64,000 nt of DNA from Chloracidobacterium sp. (GTDB lineage Bacteria > Acidobacteriota > Blastocatellia > Pyrinomonadales > Pyrinomonadaceae): NCBI GenBank assembly GCA_016716365.1, contig JADJWM010000017.1, positions 496,001 to 560,000 of the forward strand, given 5' to 3'. Made by a program: the position numbers and the translations under genes. This document shows, piece by piece, positions 8,238-17,471 of the stretch; the stretch's first letter is position 1; each line of letters opens with the position of its first letter. The notes beneath the pieces were generated by a model, which saw nothing but the letters and a program-made list of their open reading frames with translations, had not been told where the DNA came from and ran no database searches.

Positions 8238-8295
8238 GGAACGCGACAAGGCTGTCCCGGCTGAGCAGGTAGCGAGTCCCTATTCGTCGAACAGC

Positions 8296-9312
8296 TTGAT
8301 GCCCGGTTTCATTCATTCATCGCCGGCAATGACGGCTCTTGTCGAAGAGGTCTACAAGATACGTTCTTCCGACGTGACCGTTCTTGTGACGGGTGAGTCA
8401 GGGACCGGGAAAGAGCTTGTTTCAAGGGCTATCCATGCGATCTCCAACAGGAAGGACAGGGTGTTCGTTCCGTTCAATTGTACGGCCGTGCCGAAGGAAT
8501 TGGCCGAGGGACATTTGTTCGGTTACCGTAAGGGGGCCTTTACCGGCGCGGTCAATGACTCGTCCGGTGTGATCCGAGCCGCTGACGGCGGCACGCTCTT
8601 CCTCGATGAGGTCGGCGATCTTCCGCTCGACGTACAGCCGAAAATGCTCAGGTTTCTGCAGGAAGGCGAAGTTCAGCCGATCGGCGAGAAAAGGCCGATA
8701 AAGGTGGACGTCAGGGTAATTGCCGCCACGAACATGCCGCTTGAGGAAAAGGTCGCCGACGGCACGTTTCGCGAAGACCTGTACTATAGGCTGAACGTGA
8801 TCCGTCTGCGTGTCCCGCCCCTTCGTGAACGGCGGTCTGAGATACCTCCGATCGTCAACTATTACGTAAATCACTATTCAACGCGTTTTGGTAAACGCGA
8901 CATCACTTTTACACCGCAAACCGTCGACCTCTTGATGGTATGCGAGTGGGAAGGAAACGTTCGTCAGCTTTGCAACGAGATCCAACGAATAATCGCCAGG
9001 GCAGAGGACAATGATGTGATCACGCCGGAGCACCTCTCGCCCGATCTAAAAAGGACCGCAAGGCCGCTTCAGAGTTTCGGCGACGCTTCAGGCACAAAGC
9101 AGATCTCAACATTCGACTCGGCATTTTTGGTCGATGCGGGCGATGCTGGCCGAACGCTCGAGGACGCGGTCGGTGAGCTCGAGACACAGATGATAAAAAG
9201 CTCACTCGCCCGTCACAATTGGAACATTTCGAGAGTCGCGAATGAGTTAGGACTGACTCGGCGGGGACTCTATCTGAAGCTCGATCGTTACGGCATTGAG
9301 AAAGCTGCCTGA
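8296..9312 (+). CDS. Sigma-54-dependent transcriptional activator (AAA+ plus Fis-type HTH)
   Basis: Bacterial enhancer-binding protein that remodels sigma-54 RNA polymerase. It shows Walker A GESGTGKE, the sigma-54 contact motif GAFTGA, Walker B (GGTLFLDEVGDLP), the sensor region EDLYYRLNVIRLRVPPLRER, and a C-terminal Fis-like helix-turn-helix (NWNISRVANELGLTRRGLYLK). It starts at TTG 8296 or ATG 8299, leaving no N-terminal sensory domain, but its frame is open upstream to 8230. It therefore very likely continues the TPR-GAF gene. It ends 4 bases from the convergent cysteine desulfurase gene. Confidence 0.93.
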   Translation: MMPGFIHSSPAMTALVEEVYKIRSSDVTVLVTGESGTGKELVSRAIHAISNRKDRVFVPFNCTAVPKELAEGHLFGYRKGAFTGAVNDSSGVIRAADGGTLFLDEVGDLPLDVQPKMLRFLQEGEVQPIGEKRPIKVDVRVIAATNMPLEEKVADGTFREDLYYRLNVIRLRVPPLRERRSEIPPIVNYYVNHYSTRFGKRDITFTPQTVDLLMVCEWEGNVRQLCNEIQRIIARAEDNDVITPEHLSPDLKRTARPLQSFGDASGTKQISTFDSAFLVDAGDAGRTLEDAVGELETQMIKSSLARHNWNISRVANELGLTRRGLYLKLDRYGIEKAA

Positions 9313-9316
9313 TCGG

Positions 9317-10468
9317 TCATTCTTGCATTGATATCCTTCGGAGATCGCGAACCACACGCTGAAGCTGCACCAACAACTCCTCGATCTCTTCATTTTTGGT
9401 ATAGCGGCTCAGTGAGATCCTGATCGAACCCATTGCATAAGAGAAAGGAATATCCATCGCTCGAAGCACGGGCGACACGGACTTCTCCGTCGACGCACAG
9501 GCCGATCCGGTCGAAACGCAGATCCCGGCATCGTCTAACCGGGCGAGGATGGCTTCACCATTAGTATTCTCAAAGGAGACATTTGAAGTGTTCGAAAGTC
9601 GCATGAGCGGATCTTTGGAACCGTTCAAACGAGAATCTGGAATTTTCTCCAAAATCCCGTTTTCCATAAGATCGCGAAGGGAGCGAACACGATCCATGGG
9701 CGAAAGGTCCCCTGCCGACATTGCCGCCGCACCGAGCCCGACGATCTGATGCACTGCCTCGGTGCCCGGCCTCAGACCGTGCTCCTGGCCTCCGCCTTCG
9801 AATATCGACGGAAGTTCGACCCCTCTTTTCTTCCAAAGGGCACCGACGCCTTTCGGCGCGTGAAACTTGTGACCGGAGATCGAATAAAGGTCGATGGCCG
9901 AATTCCCCAGCGAGATCGGGACCTTGCCCGCCGCATTCACCCCGTCGGAATGGAAGAGGGCCTTTGTCCGGCCCTTGACGATCTCGGCAAGCCTCTCGAT
10001 AGGAAATAAGACCCCGGTCTCGTTATTGGCGTGCATTATGGACACGATGGTCGTTTCCGGCGTTAGAGCCGATTCTAGCTCTGCTTCGTCGAGCTGACCA
10101 CTCTGATCCACTGAAAGGCGGGTCACCCTCACGCCATTGCCCTCTAGCCGGTCACACGCTTTCCTGACCGCCTCGTGTTCGACTACGGTGGTAATGACAT
10201 GGCCGCGGCCGTCGTTAGCATGGGCGGCCCCAAAGATCGCCCAGTTGTCGCTTTCCGTACCCGAAGACGTGAAGATGATCTCATCGCGATCGGACGCACC
10301 GAGCAGCGCCGCTACGTGCTCGCGGGCCGATTCAACCGCTTCGCGGGCCAGCCTGCCCATCGAATGAACCGATGAAGGGTTTCCGAATTTTTCGTCCAGG
10401 TACGGCATCATTGCGGCCTGGACCTCAGGCGCGATCTGTGTTGTTGCGTTGTTATCCAGGTAGATCAT
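9317..10468 (-). CDS. Cysteine desulfurase (NifS/IscS-like)
   Basis: PLP enzyme that takes sulfur from cysteine as a persulfide for Fe-S clusters or tRNA thiolation. The 383-residue product begins MIYLDNNATT, with the PLP-Lys motif SISGHKFHAPKGVG and the persulfide loop GSACASTEKSVSPVL. The start at 10466-10468 fits the family; the open frame goes 13 codons further upstream without support. It is separate from the suf run and is a class-I (IscS/NifS) type, whereas the enzyme at 17472 is SufS-like, so the organism encodes both. The 70 bases to the divergent gene at 10539 must hold both promoters. Confidence 0.93.
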   Translation of the reverse strand: MIYLDNNATTQIAPEVQAAMMPYLDEKFGNPSSVHSMGRLAREAVESAREHVAALLGASDRDEIIFTSSGTESDNWAIFGAAHANDGRGHVITTVVEHEAVRKACDRLEGNGVRVTRLSVDQSGQLDEAELESALTPETTIVSIMHANNETGVLFPIERLAEIVKGRTKALFHSDGVNAAGKVPISLGNSAIDLYSISGHKFHAPKGVGALWKKRGVELPSIFEGGGQEHGLRPGTEAVHQIVGLGAAAMSAGDLSPMDRVRSLRDLMENGILEKIPDSRLNGSKDPLMRLSNTSNVSFENTNGEAILARLDDAGICVSTGSACASTEKSVSPVLRAMDIPFSYAMGSIRISLSRYTKNEEIEELLVQLQRVVRDLRRISMQE

Positions 10469-10538
10469 TGCGGCTCGCCTCATCCAAAGGCGAGGCCAAT
10501 TTACCATTTACGGTTTAGCCTTTACAATTACCGTAACC

Positions 10539-12263
10539 GTGAAAGCCTGGCTGAATATAAAGGAACCCAACGGCAATGAGGTCCGCTTCGAACTGGCGGC
10601 GGGATTGATCTATTCGATCGGCCGTGCAAAGGACAACGACATCATCCTCAATGATCGCCGTGTTTCACGTAAACATGCGAGGATAGCGGGCAATGCCGAC
10701 GGTTTCGTCCTTATTGACGGTTCCGTCGAGAACGGAACGCTCGTCCGGAGCATCAATCACGTTTTCATTAACGGCGCTCCAGTCCTCGAAAAGAAACTCG
10801 AGTCTGGCGACGTGATCATAATCGGCGAGAGCCGGCTCGACTTTGTCGCGGAGGTCTCTGAGAAAGCGACAGGGCCGCTGCCTGCGATCCTGAAGCGGTC
10901 AGTTTCGGGCGAAGATTATGATGCCGAGACGGTCGCGGTCGTGACCGAAGGGGTGAATTATGACGACAAGCCTCTTGGCATGACCCAAGTCGAGATGTCG
11001 GCCAACGAGATCATGGGGCGGCAGCCGAACTTGTCGGTCGAATCGGCGGTCGCCACTCCCGAAGAGATCAAAGACCTGCGGCGAAAAGCCAAGATGCTGG
11101 AGTTGCTCTACGAAATGAGCAGGTCGATTGGCACGGTTTTTGACTTGAAAGAGATCTTCGCGAAGGCCACGGACCTGATCTTTCGGGGAACCCCGGCGGA
11201 CAGGGTAGTCGCTCTTATCGCGGATGAGACGGTGGACGGGAAGATCCTTGACTACAGCCTTTTCCCGATCGCGGTCCGTACCCGTGATGGGCAATTGAGT
11301 GAGCCGACAGAACGGCTGACGATCAGCAGGACGATCACTCAGAAAGTGATGCGGGAGAAGGTTGCGGTACTGTCACAGGATGCAAGGACGGATGAACAGT
11401 TCTTTGGGGCGGAATCGATCGTGTCGCAGGGGGTCAGGTCCACCATTTGTGCTCCGTTGATAACCGAATCGAATGTTCACGGCGTGCTCTATGCGGACCG
11501 GCTGGACCCGTTTGCCACATTTACGGCGGACCACCTTGAAATGATATCGGCGGTAGCCGCCCAGACAGCCGTGACAGTCGAGACGGTAAAGGCGCATAAG
11601 CGTTTGGCTCGCGAAGAGGTCGTCCGGGCGAATTATGGGCGTTTCATGCCTGAATATGTCGTAAAACAGCTGCTCGAGAACCCGAATTCTTTCAGCCTCG
11701 GCGGCGTGAATCAAACTATCACGGTCCTGTTTGCAGATATCCGCGGATTTACGTCGATCTCGGAAAAAGAAAAGCCTGAAAAGGTCGTAAGCCTGTTGAA
11801 TCGGTATTTTTCGGTCATGACCGACATCATTTTTGAACATGGGGGGACGCTCGACAAGTACATTGGTGACGGGTTGATGGCCATATTCGGTGCTCCCACT
11901 GCGGGAGCCGAAGATGCGCTGAACGCGGTCAAGGCCGCCGTCACTATGCAGAAGAAAATCGCCCAGCTGAATACTGAGTTGAGCGCCGAAGGATATGAGA
12001 ATATCTCCATCGGGATCGGGCTTCACACCGGCGAGGCAACGATCGGCTACATCGGATCAGAGCGTCGCTCCGAATATACCGCCATCGGCGACACCGTCAA
12101 TCTTGCTTCGCGGCTCGAATCGAACGCCGCGGGCGGTCAGATCCTGATGAGCGAAGCGACCGCGGCGGCAAGCGGGAACCTTGTTCCGGTGAGCGTATTG
12201 GAGCCGTTGACGGTTCGAAATCGGGTCCAGCCGGTCAGTGTTCTGGAAGTGAGATGGTCGTGA
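10539..12263 (+). CDS. FHA-GAF class III adenylate cyclase
   Basis: A 574-residue signalling protein. Residues about 1-105 form an FHA domain that binds phospho-Thr peptides (SIGRAKDNDI, RRVSRKHARI, ENGT); about 190-345 form a GAF domain; about 380-560 form a class III nucleotidyl cyclase. The cyclase has both metal-binding Asp motifs (LFADIRGFTSI and KYIGDGLMAIFG) and the transition-state residues in NLASRLE, so it looks active. The context AIGDTVN favours ATP as substrate. It starts at GTG 10539 with no clear ribosome-binding site. mreB follows in the same direction with its own promoter. Confidence 0.92.
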   Translation: MKAWLNIKEPNGNEVRFELAAGLIYSIGRAKDNDIILNDRRVSRKHARIAGNADGFVLIDGSVENGTLVRSINHVFINGAPVLEKKLESGDVIIIGESRLDFVAEVSEKATGPLPAILKRSVSGEDYDAETVAVVTEGVNYDDKPLGMTQVEMSANEIMGRQPNLSVESAVATPEEIKDLRRKAKMLELLYEMSRSIGTVFDLKEIFAKATDLIFRGTPADRVVALIADETVDGKILDYSLFPIAVRTRDGQLSEPTERLTISRTITQKVMREKVAVLSQDARTDEQFFGAESIVSQGVRSTICAPLITESNVHGVLYADRLDPFATFTADHLEMISAVAAQTAVTVETVKAHKRLAREEVVRANYGRFMPEYVVKQLLENPNSFSLGGVNQTITVLFADIRGFTSISEKEKPEKVVSLLNRYFSVMTDIIFEHGGTLDKYIGDGLMAIFGAPTAGAEDALNAVKAAVTMQKKIAQLNTELSAEGYENISIGIGLHTGEATIGYIGSERRSEYTAIGDTVNLASRLESNAAGGQILMSEATAAASGNLVPVSVLEPLTVRNRVQPVSVLEVRWS

Positions 12264-12292
12264 TCTCGTTATTTTTAAGCACAGATATTTTG

Positions 12293-12322
12293 TTGTCAGC
12301 CAGAAACCAAAAAACATATAAT
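12293..12322 (+). promoter_or_regulatory. Sigma-70-type promoter upstream of mreB
   Basis: TTGTCA (12293-12298), an 18-base spacer and a perfect TATAAT (12317-12322) lie about 20 bases before the mreB start, giving a short leader. Confidence 0.6.
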
Positions 12323-12342
12323 TTAAGCGGGTTGTAACCGTC

Positions 12343-13416
12343 ATGTTAAGGATCTCCTCCCTGAAAAAACTCGTAACCGATTCGATGGCCATCGATCTGG
12401 GCACCGCGAGCACCATCATCGCCGTCAAAGGGCGTGGTGTGGTTCTCGATGAGCCCTCGCTTGTCGCCATAAATGAATTGACCGAGGAAATAGTCGCCTT
12501 TGGCCAGGAGGCCGGTGATATGGCGGGACGCGAAGGCCGTGACGTGGTGGTGCGGGCCCCTCTTATCGGCGGCGTCGTCGGCGATTTCGAGCGCACCAAG
12601 AAAATGCTGGCGCATTTCGTAAAGAAGGCGAGAACAGGAGGCTCGAACTTGTCGCTTCATGCGGTTATGAGCATGGTGTCCGATGTGACTCAGGTTGAAC
12701 AGCGGGCCCTGCTGAACGCTGCCGAAGAGTCGCACATCGGCAAGGTGTTCATGATGGAAGAAGGCCTGGCTGCGGCCTTTGGAGCGGGTGTTTTGCCCAC
12801 GGATAAGCGGGCGTCAGCGATAATTGACATTGGGGCGGGAACGACGAATATTGCGATCGTCGCAAAGGGCACGATAGTCACGTCAACTTCCGAACGTTTC
12901 GGGAGCAGCTCGATAAACGAGGTCCTCGCGACGCATTTACGCAGGCACCGCGGGCTGCAAGTGGGCGAGGAAACAACGGAATTCCTAAAGACGACCTTTG
13001 CATCGGCCTATCTTCCCGATGATATTTCGAAGACCATCGAAGTCCGCGGTCGTGATGTCCAGACCGGAAGCCCGTCCGCCGTCGAGATCACCTCAGGCGA
13101 GATCTACCCGGTCGTCGAAGGGATAGTGCGGAAGATCGCTCAGATGGTGCGCGACACGCTGACAGAACTGCGGCCCGAGGTCGCGGCCGACATTTACGAC
13201 CGCGGGGTCATCCTGACGGGCGGCGGGGCACTACTTGACGGCATCGACAAATATCTAAGGAATTTCATCAATCTGCCGGTGATAGTTTCTGAAGAGCCGC
13301 GTTATGCAACGGTTAATGGGCTGTTGAAGATGTTCGATGACCCCAAACTCCTCGAACGGGTTTCCCGCAACGAACTAAGTGTCCTTCAAAACGCCGAGAT
13401 CCCTTTTGAGGCCTAA
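12343..13416 (+). CDS. mreB: MreB/Mbl-family actin-like rod-shape protein
   Basis: Forms membrane-bound filaments that guide the cell-wall elongation machinery. The 357-residue protein has the actin-fold nucleotide motifs MAIDLGTASTIIAVKG (phosphate 1), IDIGAGTTNIAIV (phosphate 2) and ILTGGGALLDGIDKYL (adenosine), and the amphipathic N-terminus MLRISSLKKL expected for membrane contact. It is an orphan here: no mreC, mreD, rodA or pbp2 gene adjoins, so it may be a second MreB-like paralogue. It converges with sufU across a 42-base gap without an obvious terminator. Confidence 0.92.
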   Translation: MLRISSLKKLVTDSMAIDLGTASTIIAVKGRGVVLDEPSLVAINELTEEIVAFGQEAGDMAGREGRDVVVRAPLIGGVVGDFERTKKMLAHFVKKARTGGSNLSLHAVMSMVSDVTQVEQRALLNAAEESHIGKVFMMEEGLAAAFGAGVLPTDKRASAIIDIGAGTTNIAIVAKGTIVTSTSERFGSSSINEVLATHLRRHRGLQVGEETTEFLKTTFASAYLPDDISKTIEVRGRDVQTGSPSAVEITSGEIYPVVEGIVRKIAQMVRDTLTELRPEVAADIYDRGVILTGGGALLDGIDKYLRNFINLPVIVSEEPRYATVNGLLKMFDDPKLLERVSRNELSVLQNAEIPFEA

Positions 13417-13458
13417 TAACTTTTACGGCCCTCCGACATTTCCGCCAACAAATTGCCG

Positions 13459-13908
13459 TCATTCCGTAGAAACGGCATCGTCGCCGTGCAGTGCCGCGTT
13501 CAGCGTATGCCAGCTGAGGGAGGCACACTTAACGCGGGCCGGGAACTCCAGCACCCCGGCAAAAGCCCGGAGTTTGCCAAGGTGATTCTCGTCCTTTTCG
13601 ATGTCCAACTCTCCGGTCACCATCCGGTGAAATTCGTCGAAGAGTTGATCTGCCTCGGCACGGTTTTTTCCTTTCACGGCTTGCGTCATCATCGACGCCG
13701 ACGCCTTGGATATCGCACACCCCGATCCCTTAAAAGCGACGTCCGTAACTACATCGCCGTCCATTTTTACGTAAACCTTCAACGCGTCACCGCACAGCGG
13801 GTTGTTTCCCACCGCGGTCTTGTCCGCGTCCTCAATATCCCTAAAATTCCTTGGATTCTTGTTATGTTCCAGGATCGTCTCCTGGTAAAGCTCATTTAAT
13901 TCCGACAT
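13459..13908 (-). CDS. sufU: SufU, Fe-S assembly sulfur-transfer/scaffold protein
   Basis: Zinc-containing partner that accepts persulfide from SufS. The 149-residue protein has the ligand set in NPLCGDAL (C39, D41), GSGCAISKASASMM (C64) and RVKCASLSWHTL (C128), and the inserted region between them that distinguishes SufU from IscU. The ATG follows the fhs stop codon directly (TAG then ATG), implying translational coupling. It is the last gene of the 16-kb minus-strand run, 3.5 kb from sufS. Confidence 0.94.
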   Translation of the reverse strand: MSELNELYQETILEHNKNPRNFRDIEDADKTAVGNNPLCGDALKVYVKMDGDVVTDVAFKGSGCAISKASASMMTQAVKGKNRAEADQLFDEFHRMVTGELDIEKDENHLGKLRAFAGVLEFPARVKCASLSWHTLNAALHGDDAVSTE

Positions 13909-15609
13909 CTAGAACAATCCTACGACATTTCCATTCTCGTCGATATCCACACGCTCAGCGGCCGGATGCTCCGGTAAAGCCGGCATGGTTCGCATGTCGC
14001 CGCAGATGGGGTAGATAAATCCTGCACCAACGCTCGCACGAACCTCACGCACGGGCAAAGTGAATCCGGACGGGGCGCCTTTCAGTGTTGGATCATGGCT
14101 CAGGCTTAGATGTGTCTTCGCCATGCAGATCGGCAGGCCGCCGAATCCGTTCGCTTCGTACGCCGCGATCTGCTGCTCGGCAAAGGGATCAAAACGCACG
14201 TCCGCGGCCCCGTAGATCTTGGTGGCAATCGTCTCGATCTTCGTCTTGATCGGCTGGTCAAGGTCGTAAAGAAACTGGAACTCGTTCGGCTGGTTCGCCG
14301 CCGCAATAACCATTTCCGCGAGTTCGACGGCTCCGCGGCCGCCGTCCGCCCAATGCGTCGAGACCGCGGCACCCAGCGCTCCCGATTCGACAGCGATGCG
14401 TTTCACCGCCTCGATCTCATCGGCATGGTCGGTAGCGAACGCATTGATCGCGACCACGGGGGTCACTCCGTGCAGCTTCACATTCTCTATCTGTTTTCTT
14501 AGGTTCGATGCCCCGGCCTCGACATCAGCCACGTTGTTCTCGAGCATTTCGGGTGGCAGCGGCTTGCCGGCAACGATCTTGTATTTTCCGCTATGAGATT
14601 TGAGAGCCCGGATGGTGGCGACAATGACGCATGCATCGGGCTTAAGGCCGCTGTAGCGGCACTTGATATTGAAAAATTTTTCGGCTCCAATGTCGGCCCC
14701 GAACCCCGATTCGGTCATCAGATAATCAGCGGTCTTGATGCCGATCATGTCCGCCAAGATGCTGCTGTTGCCGTGGGCGACATTGGCGAACGGCCCCGCG
14801 TGGACCAGAGCCGGAGTGTTCTCGAGCGTTTGCATTATCGTCGGGCGGATCGCGTCGCGCATCAGCACGGTCATGGCACCGGCGGCACCGATCTCTTCGG
14901 CGGTGACCGGCTTCTTGTCGTGTGTCAGCCCGACCACGATGCGGCCGAACCGTTTTCGCATATCCTGCAGGGAGGTGGTCAGGGCAAGTATCGCCATCAC
15001 TTCCGATGCGACCGTTATGTCAAAGCCCGTCTCTCGCGGGATGCCGCCCTCCATCCGGCCCCCGAGGCCGACGATTATCTTGCGAAGCGCCCGGTCGTTG
15101 GTATCGACGACGCGCTTCCATGTGATGCTGTGCGGATTGATATTCAGCGGATTGCCGCGGAGGAGCCGGTTATCGACCATCGCGGCCAGCAGGTTGTTTG
15201 CGGCCGTTACGGCATGGATGTCGCCGGTCAGGTTCAGGTTGAACGTCTCCATCGGCACGACCTGTGCATGCCCGCCGCCCGCCGCCCCGCCCTTGATCCC
15301 GAATGTCGGCCCCTGCGAAGGCTGACGCAGCGTGACAACTGCCCGCTTGCCTAAATGCTTCATCGCCTCGCCAAGCCCGATCAGCGTTGTCGATTTTCCC
15401 TCGCCAAGCGGTGTCGGCGTGATAGCGGAGATGTCGATGTATTTTGCGTTGGGCCGGTCCTTGAATCGATCAAGAACATCCAGCCTCACCTTGGCCACAT
15501 AAGGGCTACCGTATATGTCAATATCGTTGGATCCCAGCCCTAGTTGTTCGGCAACCTCGGTCACGGGACGAAGCTTTGCATGTTGTGCGATGTAAAGGTC
15601 GGAATGCAT
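13909..15609 (-). CDS. fhs: Formate-tetrahydrofolate ligase
   Basis: Makes 10-formyl-THF from formate, ATP and THF for C1 metabolism and purine synthesis. The 566-residue sequence is full length, with the P-loop TPTPLGEGKSTTLIGLGEA and the family motifs LRQPSQGPTFGIKGGAAGGG and HAGPFANVAHGNSSI. It abuts sufU with no gap, so the two are probably one message although their functions are unrelated. Confidence 0.97.
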   Translation of the reverse strand: MHSDLYIAQHAKLRPVTEVAEQLGLGSNDIDIYGSPYVAKVRLDVLDRFKDRPNAKYIDISAITPTPLGEGKSTTLIGLGEAMKHLGKRAVVTLRQPSQGPTFGIKGGAAGGGHAQVVPMETFNLNLTGDIHAVTAANNLLAAMVDNRLLRGNPLNINPHSITWKRVVDTNDRALRKIIVGLGGRMEGGIPRETGFDITVASEVMAILALTTSLQDMRKRFGRIVVGLTHDKKPVTAEEIGAAGAMTVLMRDAIRPTIMQTLENTPALVHAGPFANVAHGNSSILADMIGIKTADYLMTESGFGADIGAEKFFNIKCRYSGLKPDACVIVATIRALKSHSGKYKIVAGKPLPPEMLENNVADVEAGASNLRKQIENVKLHGVTPVVAINAFATDHADEIEAVKRIAVESGALGAAVSTHWADGGRGAVELAEMVIAAANQPNEFQFLYDLDQPIKTKIETIATKIYGAADVRFDPFAEQQIAAYEANGFGGLPICMAKTHLSLSHDPTLKGAPSGFTLPVREVRASVGAGFIYPICGDMRTMPALPEHPAAERVDIDENGNVVGLF

Positions 15610-15729
15610 GTGTTGATTATCGGACGATTGTCGCCCCGTTCATGTGACGCGGTTCACACTTGACTCAGCCAAAATGCGCCGAACGTGCCTCTGCGGTTGG
15701 CCGCTCGGCCGAGCCTTCCCGGCCGCCCT

Positions 15730-16410
15730 TTAATAGCTGCTCTCCGCGGCGGCAAAGGCCCGAACAGGAAACGTCCCGACGCCTTTGAACTTCGGCGGCA
15801 CAGCCGTGAATGAAAAGTCGGTGTCCGGAACCTCCGTAAGATTGCACATGTGTTCTACGATCAGTACTCCGGCCCCGAGTAAAATGGTGTGCACGGGCCG
15901 GGAATTGCCGCGCGAGTCGTCGATGTTGTGCGAATCGATCCCGACCAGTTTCGCACCGGCCTCAACCAGTAACGTTGCCGCCTTTTCTGTTAAGAACGGG
16001 TGTCCGTCGAAATAAGCTTCTGTGTTCCAAAACTCGCTCCAACCCGTATGAACCAACACCGCCTTTCCCGCGAGGTCCAGACCGGCGAAGTCATCATCGG
16101 TGATCGCAAGCCTTTCCTTATGCGGAATTCTGACGATCACTCCTTTAAGGTCGATCACCTGCTCGAGCTCGATACCCGAAAGATCGTGTCCGTCGGCGTA
16201 GCGATGAAACGGCGTGTCCAGATACGTGCCCGTGTTCGCGATCATGTCGATCCGCCCGATCTGAAATTCAGTGCCGGGTTCATAATATTTGGCAGAATCC
16301 TCGCGGCTGCGAAAATCGCAGATGATCGGCGCAGGAAACCCTTTGTAGGTCATCATCCCGTGCTCGATCGTATGGCTCAGGTCGATATATCTTCGACGCG
16401 GTGCACTCAT
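15730..16410 (-). CDS. Cyclase-family (kynurenine formamidase-like) metal hydrolase
   Basis: A 226-residue member of the family that includes bacterial arylformamidases. It begins YIDLSHTIEHGMMTYKG, has the metal-site motif NTGTYLDTPFHRYADG (family HxGTHxDxPxH, with N in place of the first His here), the residue pair GIDSHNIDD, and a C-terminal SFTAVPPKFKG. The substrate cannot be read from sequence. It overlaps the racemase gene by 4 bases, so the two are translationally coupled and may act on related carboxylic or amide substrates. Confidence 0.85.
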   Translation of the reverse strand: MSAPRRRYIDLSHTIEHGMMTYKGFPAPIICDFRSREDSAKYYEPGTEFQIGRIDMIANTGTYLDTPFHRYADGHDLSGIELEQVIDLKGVIVRIPHKERLAITDDDFAGLDLAGKAVLVHTGWSEFWNTEAYFDGHPFLTEKAATLLVEAGAKLVGIDSHNIDDSRGNSRPVHTILLGAGVLIVEHMCNLTEVPDTDFSFTAVPPKFKGVGTFPVRAFAAAESSY

Positions 16411-17120
16411 ACGGCCGCGGCCTCCACGCTGTTCAGCGCAAGGTCGACAGCGCGCTCCGCGTGAAGCGTGGTCGTGTCAAACAGCACCGCCTTCGTGTCG
16501 ATCGGCGTGACGAGCAGTGGAATTTCGGTGCATCCGAGAACGATTCCTTCGGCTCCTTTGGTCGTCAGCTTGTCGATGATCTTCAAATATTGCGCCCTTG
16601 ATTCGTCCCGTATAACGCCTTTGACCAATTCGTCATAGATGACCGAGTGAACAACATCGCGGTCCGACTTTTCAGGTACGAATGCCTCTATCCCAAATTT
16701 GTCGAGCAGCCGTCCTTTTAGGAAGTCCTCTTCCATCGTGTAGCGCGTACCCAGCAGTCCGACCTTCTTCATCCCGGCCTGCTGAATGGCTTGGCCGGTC
16801 GCGTCGCCGATGTGAACGAGCGGGTTACCAACAGCCTTCTCAACACCGTCGGCAACAATATGGGGCGTGTTCGCACAGATCAGAAAGAAGTCAGCTCCGC
16901 CACGCTCGAGCCCTTTCGCAGCATCGATCAGCAGATCCTGGAAATCGTCCCATCGGCCCTCGTGCTGCATCCGCGCGACCTCGTCAAAATCGACCGAGTT
17001 CAGCAGCACCTTTGCCGAATGCGAACCGCCCAGCAGCTCATTCGTCCGCCGGTTGATCACCTGATAATAAACAACCGTGCTTTGCCACGATATTCCGCCG
17101 ATAAGGCCAATGGTTTTCAT
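16407..17120 (-). CDS. Aspartate/glutamate racemase family protein
   Basis: A 237-residue cofactor-independent amino-acid racemase-type protein. It has the N-terminal glycine motif MKTIGLIGGISWQSTVVYY and the two catalytic-Cys motifs ICANTPH and LGCTEIPLL. Both cysteines are present, so racemase activity is plausible; aspartate is the usual substrate for this subgroup. The start at 17118-17120 is chosen because GLIGG normally lies at residue 5 or so. Confidence 0.9.
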   Translation of the reverse strand: MKTIGLIGGISWQSTVVYYQVINRRTNELLGGSHSAKVLLNSVDFDEVARMQHEGRWDDFQDLLIDAAKGLERGGADFFLICANTPHIVADGVEKAVGNPLVHIGDATGQAIQQAGMKKVGLLGTRYTMEEDFLKGRLLDKFGIEAFVPEKSDRDVVHSVIYDELVKGVIRDESRAQYLKIIDKLTTKGAEGIVLGCTEIPLLVTPIDTKAVLFDTTTLHAERAVDLALNSVEAAAV

Positions 17121-17147
17121 ATGGCACCTCAAAGGTTCAATTCAAGT

Positions 17148-17459
17148 TTACCCGTAATTATCTGTGTTGACCTTTCCGTACAAAAACTTAGTCATCTTGC
17201 CTGGAAGTGCCATGCGATAGATTACATACGCGTTAACAGCAGCGAATGCTAGGTACATTATTGTAAAGAATTCCAGGCCCGCCCCGTGGAACAACGCCCA
17301 CATGAAGATGATCGAAACAACGCTCCAGGGAAGCGTAAGTGCTACAGTGACAAGCCATGCCGCTGAACTTCTCATGTACCCGTCATAATCAAACGCGATC
17401 AAAAGGCAAACGAGAACGATCAGAAAATAAATAGCCGGGATCACAATATGCCGTTTCAT
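17148..17459 (-). CDS. Small three-helix membrane protein, function unknown
   Basis: A 103-residue protein with three hydrophobic segments: residues about 6-25, 33-60 and 63-85. The basic tail PGKMTKFLYGKVN would face the cytoplasm. I do not recognise a family. It lies 12 bases downstream of sufS and before the racemase gene, in the same run. Confidence 0.65.
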   Translation of the reverse strand: MKRHIVIPAIYFLIVLVCLLIAFDYDGYMRSSAAWLVTVALTLPWSVVSIIFMWALFHGAGLEFFTIMYLAFAAVNAYVIYRMALPGKMTKFLYGKVNTDNYG

Positions 17460-17471
17460 ATCATCATCCTT

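Noticed and set aside
8232..8240. Programmed +1 frameshift between the TPR-GAF and sigma-54 genes
   Set aside because: The codon before the stop (GCT) does not allow good re-pairing after a +1 slip and no stimulatory Shine-Dalgarno-like element is evident; a plain indel is simpler.
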